Of a stretch of 64,000 bases of DNA, positions 21,930 through 33,020 are shown piece after piece. A program made the translations under genes and the position numbers. The first letter of the stretch is position 1; each line of letters begins with the position of its first letter. The notes under the pieces are model-generated. The model saw only the letters and a list, made by a program, of their open reading frames with translations, searched no databases and had not been told where the DNA came from. Where the stretch lies: positions 11,904,001-11,968,000 of the forward strand of contig OZ017805.1 in NCBI GenBank assembly GCA_963969395.1, written 5' to 3'. The stretch comes from Pseudoscleropodium purum (taxonomy: Eukaryota > Streptophyta > Bryopsida > Hypnales > Brachytheciaceae).

Positions 21930-24900
21930 TGCTAAGTAGAATTTGTTTGACCTCATTAAAACTAGAACTAGTAGCATGAATCAAGGCCTCCAATGTAGAT
22001 TGTAGGTTGCAAATGACTTTGAAAATGAAATAAAGATGTTTACAATTTGTCTAAGTTCCCCACTTGCCGAAGCACTTTAGTTTCATTTCTCTAAAGTATA
22101 GGCAAGTGAAGTTGGGAAATGAGGATATTGTTAATAAGTACTTTTCAAGGCAAGACTCTAAGCCAAAAATAAAAGAAACTATACAACCAAATCTTGGGTG
22201 TGGAACCATAGTCACCCATTCAATCCGTGCATTTAAAGTCAAGGCTCAAGCACAATTGTTTTGGTGCTTCACAATAAGGGCCTTTGGATTTCAACGAACT
22301 ACCTTTTCTATTCAAGTTGTAGGATGTTCGTTTGGTAAACAGGGAACAAGGTACACCTCTACAATTTCAATGCCCCCTTCTGCACCAAAGAGTCTTTGGG
22401 GTGAAATTTCTAGACGCTGTAGAAGTTGAAATCCTACTACTTCAAAGGCCAAAATCTTGACTTTTGAAAGTTTGGTGCCCATTTTCACTAGCCAAACCGT
22501 TGGATTAGCTAGTACTAATAACACCTACTTCCATTGTGTATCTTTCATACATCGTTCAATGTTGTCGTTTCAAATGAAAAACTGCACACAATCATTTCGA
22601 TTTTTCTATAGTTGACCATCATACTTGTATATGTTGGTATTATAGTAGCATTGTTGCTCTAGACAATTTGTGCTATACACTTCTTCTTAGTAATTGCTTG
22701 GAGGGCAAAACATGCCTTTGTTGATGTTTTGGATAGACGAGCAATGTACCATTGTCCTTTGTTGCATACACTCTCTTGAATAGCTAGTACATGAGTTGAA
22801 TTTGGAGAACTTGTTTGGCCTCCGCTACCTTCATATAATGTTGCGATAAGAGGGTCCATAGCTGCACTTGGAGAAACATCCTTCAAAATTGTGTTCAAAT
22901 CCAATGCACTTGTATTGGCTCTCCATGCCTACATTTGAGTGTGGAGATGAGAGAAATTGACTTTGTCTAATCTATACGAGTCATGTTCGCACCCCAATGG
23001 TATGTTTGCCTTCCTCTTCTAAGATCCAAAGACCTCTTCACCTTCAAGATGAGGCTCTCTATTGATGAATTCTTCAACACCTGCAATGTTCAAAATAGCT
23101 TGAACCAAACCCTTTGGGTTTTTGGTTCTTTCTACTAAACGTTGTGCCACTTTCAGTAGTGATTCTTCCTTCTCCAGTCTCGTACCAACTTCATTTCCTT
23201 TCAAGTATTGGTAATACCTTACCATCTACATAAAGGTTCTAACAAAATTGTCTACTATAGCAATGTACAAATCAATTTCTTGATTTCTAGATTGCTGAAG
23301 CCATTTGTTATAGACCGTTTCAACTAGGTTGGCATTTCTAGGATGGCTAGGATAGCATTCTACTAACTCTAAGTTGTTTAGATTCTGCAAGGACAAAGTC
23401 CACAACACAAAATTATGATCTAGCATGTAAAAAAATATTATACAACTACATGAAAAGAAGTCTTCAGGATAAACCAGAATTAGTACCAGGGTTGACGAAT
23501 GTCAACGTCCGCCCCAGAATAGCGTCCGTTTTCCGGACGTCCGGACGCACGGACGCTAGCGGACGCAGCGTCCCGACCGCCGTCGGAAAGTGGACGGGTG
23601 GGGCGGACGGCCCGAGGCAGACGCCCAGATCGTGCGGACCAGATCAGTCCGCGCGTCAATCGGACGGCCGTAATCGGGCGGACAGGCGGACGGGGGACAG
23701 GTGGACGCTGCGTCCGCTGAGACGTGAATGTCAGCGAACGTTGCGGACACAACGTCCGCATCCGGACGTCCTGTCAACCCTGATTAGTATAGTCAATTGT
23801 CAACGCATGATATTACACACACGGATGTACACTATGGCCTCAACAAATTTCGAATAACTTATTTCTAATCTGAATGTATAAAGAGCAATACTACTTGAAG
23901 CGGCCTCTTGGTACAAAGAGAGTTGCTCAAGCTACTAGTGTGTAGTATCATTAAGAGGTTTTGACAAATATCATATCATTATGCAAGTAAAACATTACAT
24001 TAAGATATTTGATCTATAACATACTTACAAACAAAAAAGACAAGGGACAAAGATTTATAAGTTGCATAAATTCGCTCCATTGATAATAATAGAAATGCCA
24101 AAACAATGGCCAAAGCTCTAGTCAATGCAACCTTGCTTCCGTAGTGGCCCCTAATGATAACCACCAAGCTTTGATGGCAAGGTAACAAGTTTCACACTCT
24201 TCGGAAGTCTTAGCATTATTGTATTGCTTACACAATAGTCAGTGTTGATCTTGTAAGTTCCCACAAATCTTTGCCTTTATATGCATCTCTATGGATTGCA
24301 TTCAATGGAACAAACACGTTTGTTATCAATTTTCTATTGGAATGCTATTGTCCCCTTCATCCATAGATTGTTCATACGACATTCCAATTAGCTTGTGCAT
24401 TATTTGCCATAAACCCCTTGAACTATGGGTGGCTGATCCCATGCCTTTCAAGAACAAAGTTCATGTTTTTCCAGAACAGAATTTGCGTTGTACAATCTTC
24501 AAACATTTTAAAAACAAACACTTTGTACATATCTATTCTCTAACCTAGGAATTTGATTTCTTGAACAAATGCCCACATACTAGATCCTCACAACTTAGTA
24601 ATATTGTCAATTATACTGAACTTCCTCAAATATTTGAAGGAGGTTATCTAGTTCTGAATACTTAGGGAACTCAGGTATTTATACTTGTCTAGCACTAGAA
24701 TAAGTTCATCAAAGTTTAGAGGATTTGAAAGATCTCCATCCTACACAAAAGAAGCTTGCCAAAGAGTTCTTTGGTTACTTCTAGGATAATAGAAGAATTG
24801 GTGCCACTTGGTGTTCTCTCCATTTGTTCACCATTCAAAGTCCAAGTTCTATCCTTCATGTTGCGAAGATCACCATCCTTCACTAGGTGATCATGGGTGC

Positions 24901-25900
24901 CCAAATGTATGAACGCACGAGTACGGGATTCATTTCCAATGATGTAAAAGACCTTCACACTATACTTGGCAATACATGACAAAGGTTTTGTGCAAATTTT
25001 GCAAAGAAGAGACAATCTTGGGGGATGGAGATCCCCAACATCAAATAAAATAGGTGATAGTCCTTTCAATTCTATTTCATTGAGGTCCTCTATTTGACCG
25101 ATGTGGCTCAAAAACCCACATGTAGAATTTGTGCATCGATGACATCCTATACAAGAAACTAAACAAAATGACAAGCCTATAGGGTTCAATATATTTGTAG
25201 TCACCATCTTACTCTACCCGTGACCATCACACCAAGTCACCAACTATCTATATCAACCATATTTTTGGCTTCAAAGATTAAAGGATATGACTCTAATGCA
25301 AGCAACTCAAATATTACATTCTCATTGAATGTAGGAGGCAAGCCCTAGACAAATAAAATGAAAATAGTGTCATAATCAAGTTTGGACAACACATTTCTAC
25401 ATCCCTTCAACTTAAAAACTTAAACAGTCTATAATAGATATTTTGGAAAGACCAATTGTAAAAACATTAGTTGCCATTGTGGAAGTTAGGTCAAAAGGGG
25501 CTAGTAAGGTGGTCTAAGGAGTGCCTATGTTCTTATTGTCATCAAGTGCATCAACATCAGAATCATTACTTCAAATTGTGACATGATCCTGAAACACTTC
25601 TCTCTTAACACGAGACACAAGTAAGATTTGAGATGACAAAGACAATAGTAGATGGTAAGTGAGAGCATCTATAGAAGCCAAGCAATAGGTTTGAGGGGCT
25701 TCATATGCCTTGTATTTTCCGGGCTTAAGATTCCAATATTTATCACCAACATTTGAAGCTAGAGCTTGACCTACATTGTGAGTAATGTTTCTAGTGACAT
25801 TATCAAAAATGTCTTTATCAATATAAACCGACTCTATTGCGAAATGGAACTTGGGTAGAAGCATGCTAATAGGAGCCAACTTGGGCTTAACCACTTTTTT
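21930..25900 (-). pseudogene. MULE-like transposase with SWIM-type end, decayed, split by a hAT MITE
   Basis: Read on the minus strand from about 25900. N-terminal part: a frame from 25894 and FNENVIFELLALESYP near 25290. Then a Cys-rich finger (CIGCHRCTNSTCGF and LLCKICTKPLSC, about 25150-25000) and FIHLGTHDHLVKDGD. Core at about 24500-24100: FKGFMANNAQANWNVV, the MULE-style D/N...AV block, followed by QTCLFH, LCKQYNNAKT and LAIKAWWLSLG. A region at 23426-22530 stays open except for TAG codons. The C-terminus at about 22140-21950 has a CxxYF...NCKHLYFIF, SWIM-like, and FNEVKQIL. The gene needs frame changes and reads through many TAG, TAA and TGA codons. The GC-rich hAT element at 23487-23782 interrupts it. 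MULE transposases cut and paste Mutator-like elements; this copy is dead. The same family occurs at 60811-61710 on the plus strand. Confidence 0.65.
23487..23782. mobile_element. Non-autonomous hAT element (296 bp), GC-rich
   Basis: Terminal inverted repeats CAGGGTTGAC and GTCAACCCTG bound the element. The flanks attagtac and attagtat match at 7 of 8 bases, the 8-base duplication expected of hAT transposons. The interior is very GC- and CpG-rich, with many GCGGACG/CGTCCGC words in both orientations, likely transposase-binding subterminal repeats. Its left 120 bases closely match the elements at 59318 and 61803. The open frames inside it are by-products of GC-richness, not genes. Confidence 0.9.
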
Positions 25901-27408
25901 TTTTAAAGAATCTTCATTCTAACTCTTGGATATGAATTGAAATATGAAAAAGAATTGTAGTGCATTGTATTGTTTTTAAAGGCTATTTGACATAATGCAA
26001 AATAAAATTAATTATGTTAAGTTTCTAAGTATAAAAAAGGCCAAAATGTAGTTGTAACCACTATTTACTTAGATGAAATAAAAACCTAGTATAGATGATT
26101 TAAAGAACATTTTAGATAAACGAGCAACAATTTTGGGTAGAATATTCTAGGAAAGATCCATTATACATGACTTAAGGACTATTTTAGATGAATAAGCAAT
26201 AATTTTTGTGGAAATATTCCAATAAGGACCTCCATAAGCACCTCCCTTACATCTACATGTGGCTCCTATTAGCATGCTTCCATCCACCTCAAACTTAATT
26301 TAGAAGCTGAGACAACAACATGACCACTTTGGCATATTGAAAAGAGGATTGGAACATCGTCACTAATTGAACTAAGCACTACCATGTCACTATGGTCAAC
26401 CATAGCAAAATTTTACAAATTGGAGAAATGAATATCCAGGATGAAGTAGACAATAACCTAATAGAAGGACTGCGTGGCATAGAGTCTAAAGTAGGGTGAT
26501 TCAAAATTTGAACAACCAAAAGAAACTCATTCCAAAAAGACTTGCAGAAGGCGATTGAAGCACCATTTTAATTGACAAGAGGAACATTGTAATGTAGTTG
26601 CAACAACATGGAGATCAGCAAAATCCAAACATCTGCCATTAAAAGGAGGTTCCACAATTAATTGTAGAAGAACAACTAACAGCCATGTAAAAGGTAAAGT
26701 ATGCCAAGATTTGTAAATCTCCGTGTCAACAATTAATTAAAATTTTAAATTAGTACATACTAGAAGACTAGAATCCCAATCACTTGTCACAATTAAAGAA
26801 AAATCATGAATGCACATCCACTATAAACTATCTTCTAGAATCTATAAGCCCAACTATTAGCTTCATTGTCACTAACGACATCAAAATAAATGCCAATGTC
26901 TATGTAAGCTTTTGCTCACCAGTTAATGAAATATTAAGCTAAACAATAAACCTAAATGAATATATAGAAATTTATTGAGATCTAAGGATATAAAAAAAAA
27001 TACTCCAAAGCATGACCCTCTTTCAGACATATGTAGAATCATTGAGAACTAAAAATTGGAGTAGAGATTGTCAACCTGTTCAATAAATAAGGAAGGCAAC
27101 CCTTTTTCGACCATTTTAGCTATTTGGAATACTTGCAAATTAAGTGTCATCTATGTGTAAATTTTTTTAGTTTAGCAAAAGACTAGAGAAGGTTTGTATA
27201 ATTTTCCAAATTGTTTCCCAAATATGCAAAGTTAATATGAATTTAAAAGGGAAGGTTTCTAATTCTCCCATTGTGGTCATGTAGACTTTTCATTTTCAAA
27301 TAAAAGGCTGGTCACAAAATCAATCAAGGGATGGTTGCAATATTGAGAGTTACAAAGTGATTTTTAAAGTGCCAATACTACTTTAAGGAACATGCTGCAG
27401 CTAGGCAA
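25901..27408. other. AT-rich spacer
   Basis: No gene recognised. A short phrase, gctcctattagcatgcttc, at about 26266 repeats in inverse orientation a segment at about 25860, hinting at a small inverted duplication. Confidence 0.4.
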
Positions 27409-27560
27409 CTAATCAGTGTTTCTTTGCTACTAAATGGAAAGAGAATAGTATACACTACCATAATAGGGGGCTAATCAGAAAGTGTTTATCTACTGCTATA
27501 CGGAAAGATAACAATGTACATTGCTATAATAGGGGGTTGATCAAAAAGAGATTACCTCCT
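27409..27560. repeat. Imperfect tandem repeat, 62-66 base units
   Basis: Unit 1 (27409-27470) and unit 2 (27471-27536) both begin ctaatcag and end taataggggg. A third, diverged unit begins ttgatcaaaa at 27537. Confidence 0.75.
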
Positions 27561-30500
27561 TTATAGTGTACTAAAGGATAATCCAAATCCTATAATTTTA
27601 GACTGCTCAAAGAATCCTATCATCCAATCTAGAGATTTGCAAACAAAACTTGAATCTAAACCTGAGCTCTTTTCTCCAATTTTTATGAAACATAGTATTC
27701 CATGTACATAAAACACAGTATTCAATGCACTCATGAGCACTACATGTTCACTTATTTTCCTACAATTGCACTTCTCAACAGAATTACGAGAAAAATATTC
27801 AAATATTTCAAGAACATTACCTTTAATTTTGTCCTTCAGTTGATATCAAACATTCACTATACATTCAATCATTCACATATAGCATTTCCAGTGCTTTTAG
27901 TACAATACTTTCCCTATGCTATTTAGATCCTTTGAATGCCTGCCAAGGAAAAAAAGTTCCAAAGTTGCACATTTACCCTCAATAGAATCCCATCCATCTC
28001 AAATCTATATTCAATAAAGACCTCCAATAGATGATGTACCACTCAATGTATATTGGAATAAATATTTTCGGTTTATGTTCAAGCTCAAAGTTAGAAAATA
28101 TAAGTAAAAACTTCCTCAAATTCATGTTTCACATTTCAATAAACTTTAAACTTGACAAAATCACTAATGATGTGGATACTAACTTGACTGACAATGCCAC
28201 TAGAAAACATTGGAAAACATTGGTACTTAGTTATTTCATTACATCTTCACAATTCCGTCATTCTTTCTACTAGACTTTAATTTAGAAGACCACAGATTTC
28301 TATTAATATTGATGGAAACCACTTTGTATACCATACATCTACTTTGTAGATTCTTATTAGGATTTAAGATGTATGAAGTGATCAATACAAATATGCTTTG
28401 TGCTAGTTCTTAGCTTCAACTATAAGAAAACCAAACAAAATTTATAATACATCCTTATCTAGGTACATTACATCTATAAAAACACTAGAACATATCATTG
28501 AAGTCTATAGATACAATAAATGTTCAAAATTTTTGATGGGTAAAATCAAAGACTAACAAATCCTTGATTCATATTCTTGAAGCCCAACCTTCTTGAAAAA
28601 GAAAGCCATCCATTTGTGGCAAATTAGAGTCATGTGTCCTATATTGTACTATCATTAATTGAAGACCTTTATAAGCAAACTATGACTTCAAGTGTTTTTG
28701 TAAAAAACCACACTACTGAAATTCACTTATAAATCATGAAATAGACATACATGAAAGAGTGATTAAACATAAATCTCAGAGGTTCTTAAATCTATGATTG
28801 ACATCCAAAAATCTAACTACTTTTTAAAGTTTAAGTCCTCAAAAATAGAAAATTCCACACTTCCTTTATACCACCACTAGTGACCTTTTAGGTGTATAAT
28901 TTTTCACTATTTGCCTAAGCATTCCACTAGTTGTGAAAGTAGAACTCTTTGAATTCGCGTGGACGCCTTCCTATCTAGTGCAAATTGGATACAAGCAAAC
29001 TTCATGTTCATAAGTGTTTAGTAAGAAGTTACATTTCTCACGCGTAGAGTATCATTGTTCTTAGTTTGAAACGGTATTTGAATTTTTCATTATAGAAGGA
29101 AAACTAATACAATTCAAAAAACAACAAGTATTATTCTCCTACACACGTTTAAAGAACCACAAAACAAAGGAAGGGTGGCTTTACTTCTCATTTATTTTTA
29201 AAGACTATTGTAATGCAATAAGTGAATGACATCCTTCAAGAACTCATGAAATCAATGGCGAAGTAAAAATACATGTGAAGAGTCTATATGAACACCAATT
29301 GTCATTGTTCTATAGCTCATTGCATGGCAACTCCTTCTCTTCTATAATTACTATATCTTCCAAATAATTGTACTTGCCTTTTTTTTAGAATGCTATTATT
29401 GGACATTCTTCCATTCAAACTTAGCAATTCTTCCTTATAGCAAAAATCTTGACTTCAAATAACTCTGCTTCATGTTTAAGATAAATAAGTACGAGAGATA
29501 AATTTCCCTATATGAAATTGAAATACAATACAACTCTCAAAATCAATAGTCCTTCTCTATTAACATTTAACATTACCATATTAAAGAATTCTACCGATTA
29601 ACAGTGATTCACAATTGCAATATATAAATACAATAGGTCATCGAATATATTATTCATTGACTGTTGTTTGTCATTCTTTGAAGCAATATTTATTTGCAAT
29701 TGTCAATCTTCACACCCTTCTTTGTTCAAATTACTTGATTTGTATTCTTTAAATTTGAAGTTTCATTAAAACTTGATAATTGCTACACATGGTAGACATG
29801 ATTCATTTTTCCTACCATATCTTCTATCACTCTCTTCCATATCTAGCAAACAGGAATAAACAGAGGTCATAAGAAAGTATATACATTATTACTTTGGATG
29901 TAGGACTGACATCTACTTCCTTGTACGTATCTCTTTTTAAAGAATGCGTCAAAGCTATTGAAATGCAACATTATCAATGGGCAATCTCTGGTCAGGTCCA
30001 CTACACACATGCACTACCCAAAATATATGTTGTCTAATGCACAATTTGTTGTCTTCTACACCTATAGATCATGCAAAATCATTGAATATAAGTTCAATAT
30101 ATCTTTTGAATGCATTATTGTTATTCACATAGCACTATGCAATAACAAATGCCATCACTACCTCAACCTCCGTACGCTTCTTTGTATTCTTACTATTCAT
30201 ACAAGCATAGCTTTTCTATTGGCATAATGCAATTTCTTTTTTCTTTTTAGATCCCCTAGATGTAATATATTCTAGAAATTACAATATAAACTCTTTCATG
30301 ACTGCAAACTAATATGTCGTGAATTAACTTACAAATTTGTTGCCTACTTGAATAAAGAATTTCATGAAATTCTACTTCTCAAGTACAACCAAAAAATTTT
30401 GGAAAATCGAAAAACACAATGATTGCTATGAATAACTCCCTTTTTTGAATGAAATTAATTCATGAGAAAATCCAAAAATCATTGGTATTTTACCTTCAAA

Positions 30501-31385
30501 AAGTACAGAGTCACATCTTGTAGATAGCTTTGTTACGTCAACCTTAAATGACCAATAAAAAACATTCTTACATTACAGTGGTATTTGCACACTATATGTT
30601 TCAAAAGATAAATACACACAAATGTCTATTACATATAGTCGACATAATACAAAAGCACTAAAACATATACATCCTTTGCATTGGTGAAGAACTGTAGCCT
30701 TAAAAGTAAAAAACCCCTTCCTTTAGGGCATTCACTACCTTTACTTTCAAGTACACTATTTGCCCTCTCCAATACTATTATTTGTAAACAGACAAAAAGG
30801 GAATAGAGATTCTTTACTCACATGTATGCAGAATATCTTTGCTAATTTTATAACAAGGTACAATACCTCTACATGATACTATCCTCAAACTACTTCAACT
30901 ATTACAATGCTACTAACTTAAATTTATAAAGGCACCAATTGGTAGATGACAATGCTGTACACCTAACAAAAAAATTGATACTACTATTCTAAAGTATGAA
31001 ACAAGTACTCAAAATTGAACAAACAAGTCCAACTTCAAAAAAACTCTATATAAAAGACAATCAGAATTAGTCATCCATTGCCACACCTATGTAGAATACT
31101 TGTATTATCTACAATTAATCTACATATGCCATAAAGCATAGAACATCATGGACTTCAAAAAGAAAAATACAAAGTTTCTTGGAAAAACTACAAAAGAAAA
31201 GACTAGACATAAAAAGTTTTGCACTCTTTGACAGTAAACAATGATAGGAACTACAACAAGGTATTTAGTAATGCAGCTTTATAAAAACACAACTTATTAT
31301 AGTGTCTACTAGATGAACATATGGCATACATATTCCAAACATCTTATGCACTAAGACTAGTATATTCTTGCTCCTTCACCTTGCA
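27561..31385. other. AT-rich spacer with C-over-G skew on the plus strand
   Basis: No domain is recognisable. The plus strand is visibly C-rich and G-poor: 30001-30060 has 15 C and 6 G. Short plus-strand frames (for example 28031-28273 and 29958-30227) are AT-driven and resemble nothing. Skew of this kind could mark an old minus-strand transposon whose coding text is lost. Confidence 0.4.
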
Positions 31386-33020
31386 GTTTTGTAGGATTCA
31401 ATGTACCTTCCTGAGACATGTCGGTGCATTTCTCCTCACACTATGCCTCCTGTCGATGATGTCTCCTATCCATTTCCAAAAAGAATTAAGAGAAAATGAC
31501 AGCCATGAAATAGAATGTCTATGAATCCCAATGTACCAAAAAAATTGGGCAGGTGATTTTTGTCGTGCGTGCAGTCTAGGTGTAAATATCATTTCACATG
31601 AAAATATGGTAAGATGATACAAATTATTGTCCCAAGGAATTCCAGATGTTTTTCCAAACTTCAATATTTGGAATGATCGTTTTCTCTTCTTCCAACTACT
31701 CTCTTCCACTCTTTTACTAGAACCAACTACTATCTGGATTCCAATTTGGATCCGGTATCACCCAGTTTCTAGTTACGTCTTTCAATACATTGGTTTTCAA
31801 TTCCTCTGTTTTACCATCAGAGGGTCCGTTCTTGATCTTTCGAGGGATAGGGACTTCACCATTCTTTCTCTATTCACTACATAAACAAAAATAAATAAAC
31901 ACCCAAGTACCCAAGGTGTTGTAGGACACAAAAAGTAGATCCACATCCTCACAACACTCCGGATGGCCGATTCAGAATGTAGGTCATTCACGACTGCATT
32001 CACTCCTTCTCACTACCACAACAGATTTTAGTTATTCGGAACTGATAAGGGGGTAATCTTTCTAGGTGTAAGACGGATGCCAAGGTTGGCACACCTTTTG
32101 GTGAGTGGAAGTTTCCTCTAATGGTCGCTAATCTCCGCACAAAATTGTTTCCAATTCTGGATCTGCACTTACACTACTCTTCACTAGAAACCGGATTACT
32201 ATTCTGGTAGTTCCAAGGTACCATGCGTAGTTCTTTCGTCATGAGTTTAACATCATTACAATAGTATTCCATCAATCCAATCCAAGAATCTGAAATCTGG
32301 ATTCCTCCTCACCCATCCTTTTCACATCTCAACACTCTCAACAACAAACCAACACAACGCGGATACAAGGTTAGAGCCAGAATCTCCACCAAGTGGCTCA
32401 AATTAAAGAAAGAAATGGAATACAACAAAATAATTACTATGATGGAATGAGAGGGCAATAAACTTGTCCACCCTTAAAAACCAAAACCAAAACCAAAGTC
32501 AACACCTAAATAGCCAAAAAGGCACCCCAAAAATCAAGGCAACTAACTAGTGAACAACTCGGGATATTCTAAACGTTCACAGTCCAACTATCCCTACAAA
32601 TCTGGAATCCCTAAAAACCCGAAATCCCTAAAAATTCGAATTACTAAGAATCCAAAATCTGGGCCTACACCCAAAAAAGCCATTCCGGAACCTAAAAAAA
32701 ATCCTAACTAAGTGGAGACAGCCTACGAGCTACTTCCCCCAACGTACCTTCTTCAAACTACTTCCACTTTGACTCCCTCAAGTCTTTATAGAAGCCTTCA
32801 TTGAGTCATTCGGATTGTTGTTCAAGTCTGAATCTTTTGTCCCAGATCATTTTTTGGATTTCAAAATCTGCACATATTTGGATCCAATCTGGATCCATTC
32901 CGGATTCGAAACATTTCTGGATTCCGGATTCCACACATTTCCGGATATATTTCGAATCTAGTTCTGATATTGCCGAAAGTCTTTGAAAATACTTGTTGGA
33001 CAACTATCCGGTTTTCGGTT
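31386..33020 (-). mobile_element. Retroelement fragment, inverted relative of 56750-57990
   Basis: The reverse complement aligns by eye over about 1.2 kb with 56750-57990. Shared landmarks include the GTTTTGGTTTTGGTTTTTAA run, GCCCTCTCATTCCATC, AATTTGAGCCA and, at the 3' side, the peptide ILKFGxTSxIPWDNNL. The part at 32760-33020 corresponds to the end of the gag-like ORF of the plus copy but is diverged. Frames are broken. No terminal repeats or reverse transcriptase are visible, so this is a partial copy. Confidence 0.75.

Noticed and set aside
22064..22429. 121-codon plus-strand ORF
   Set aside because: It is opposite the SWIM-like end of the MULE gene, whose minus-strand reading is the recognisable one.
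23450..23857. Open frames of 70-135 codons in the GC-rich hAT elements (also 59308-59598)
   Set aside because: They overlap on both strands, cross the element borders and arise because GC-rich DNA has few stops. Their Arg/Pro/Gly text is low-complexity.
24000..24188. Apparent small membrane protein on the minus strand
   Set aside because: It is an alternate frame of the MULE-like gene. The frame giving LAIKAWWLSLG fits the family better.
27409..27560. CRISPR-like array
   Set aside because: Three diverged head-to-tail units without separate spacers, in a eukaryotic context.
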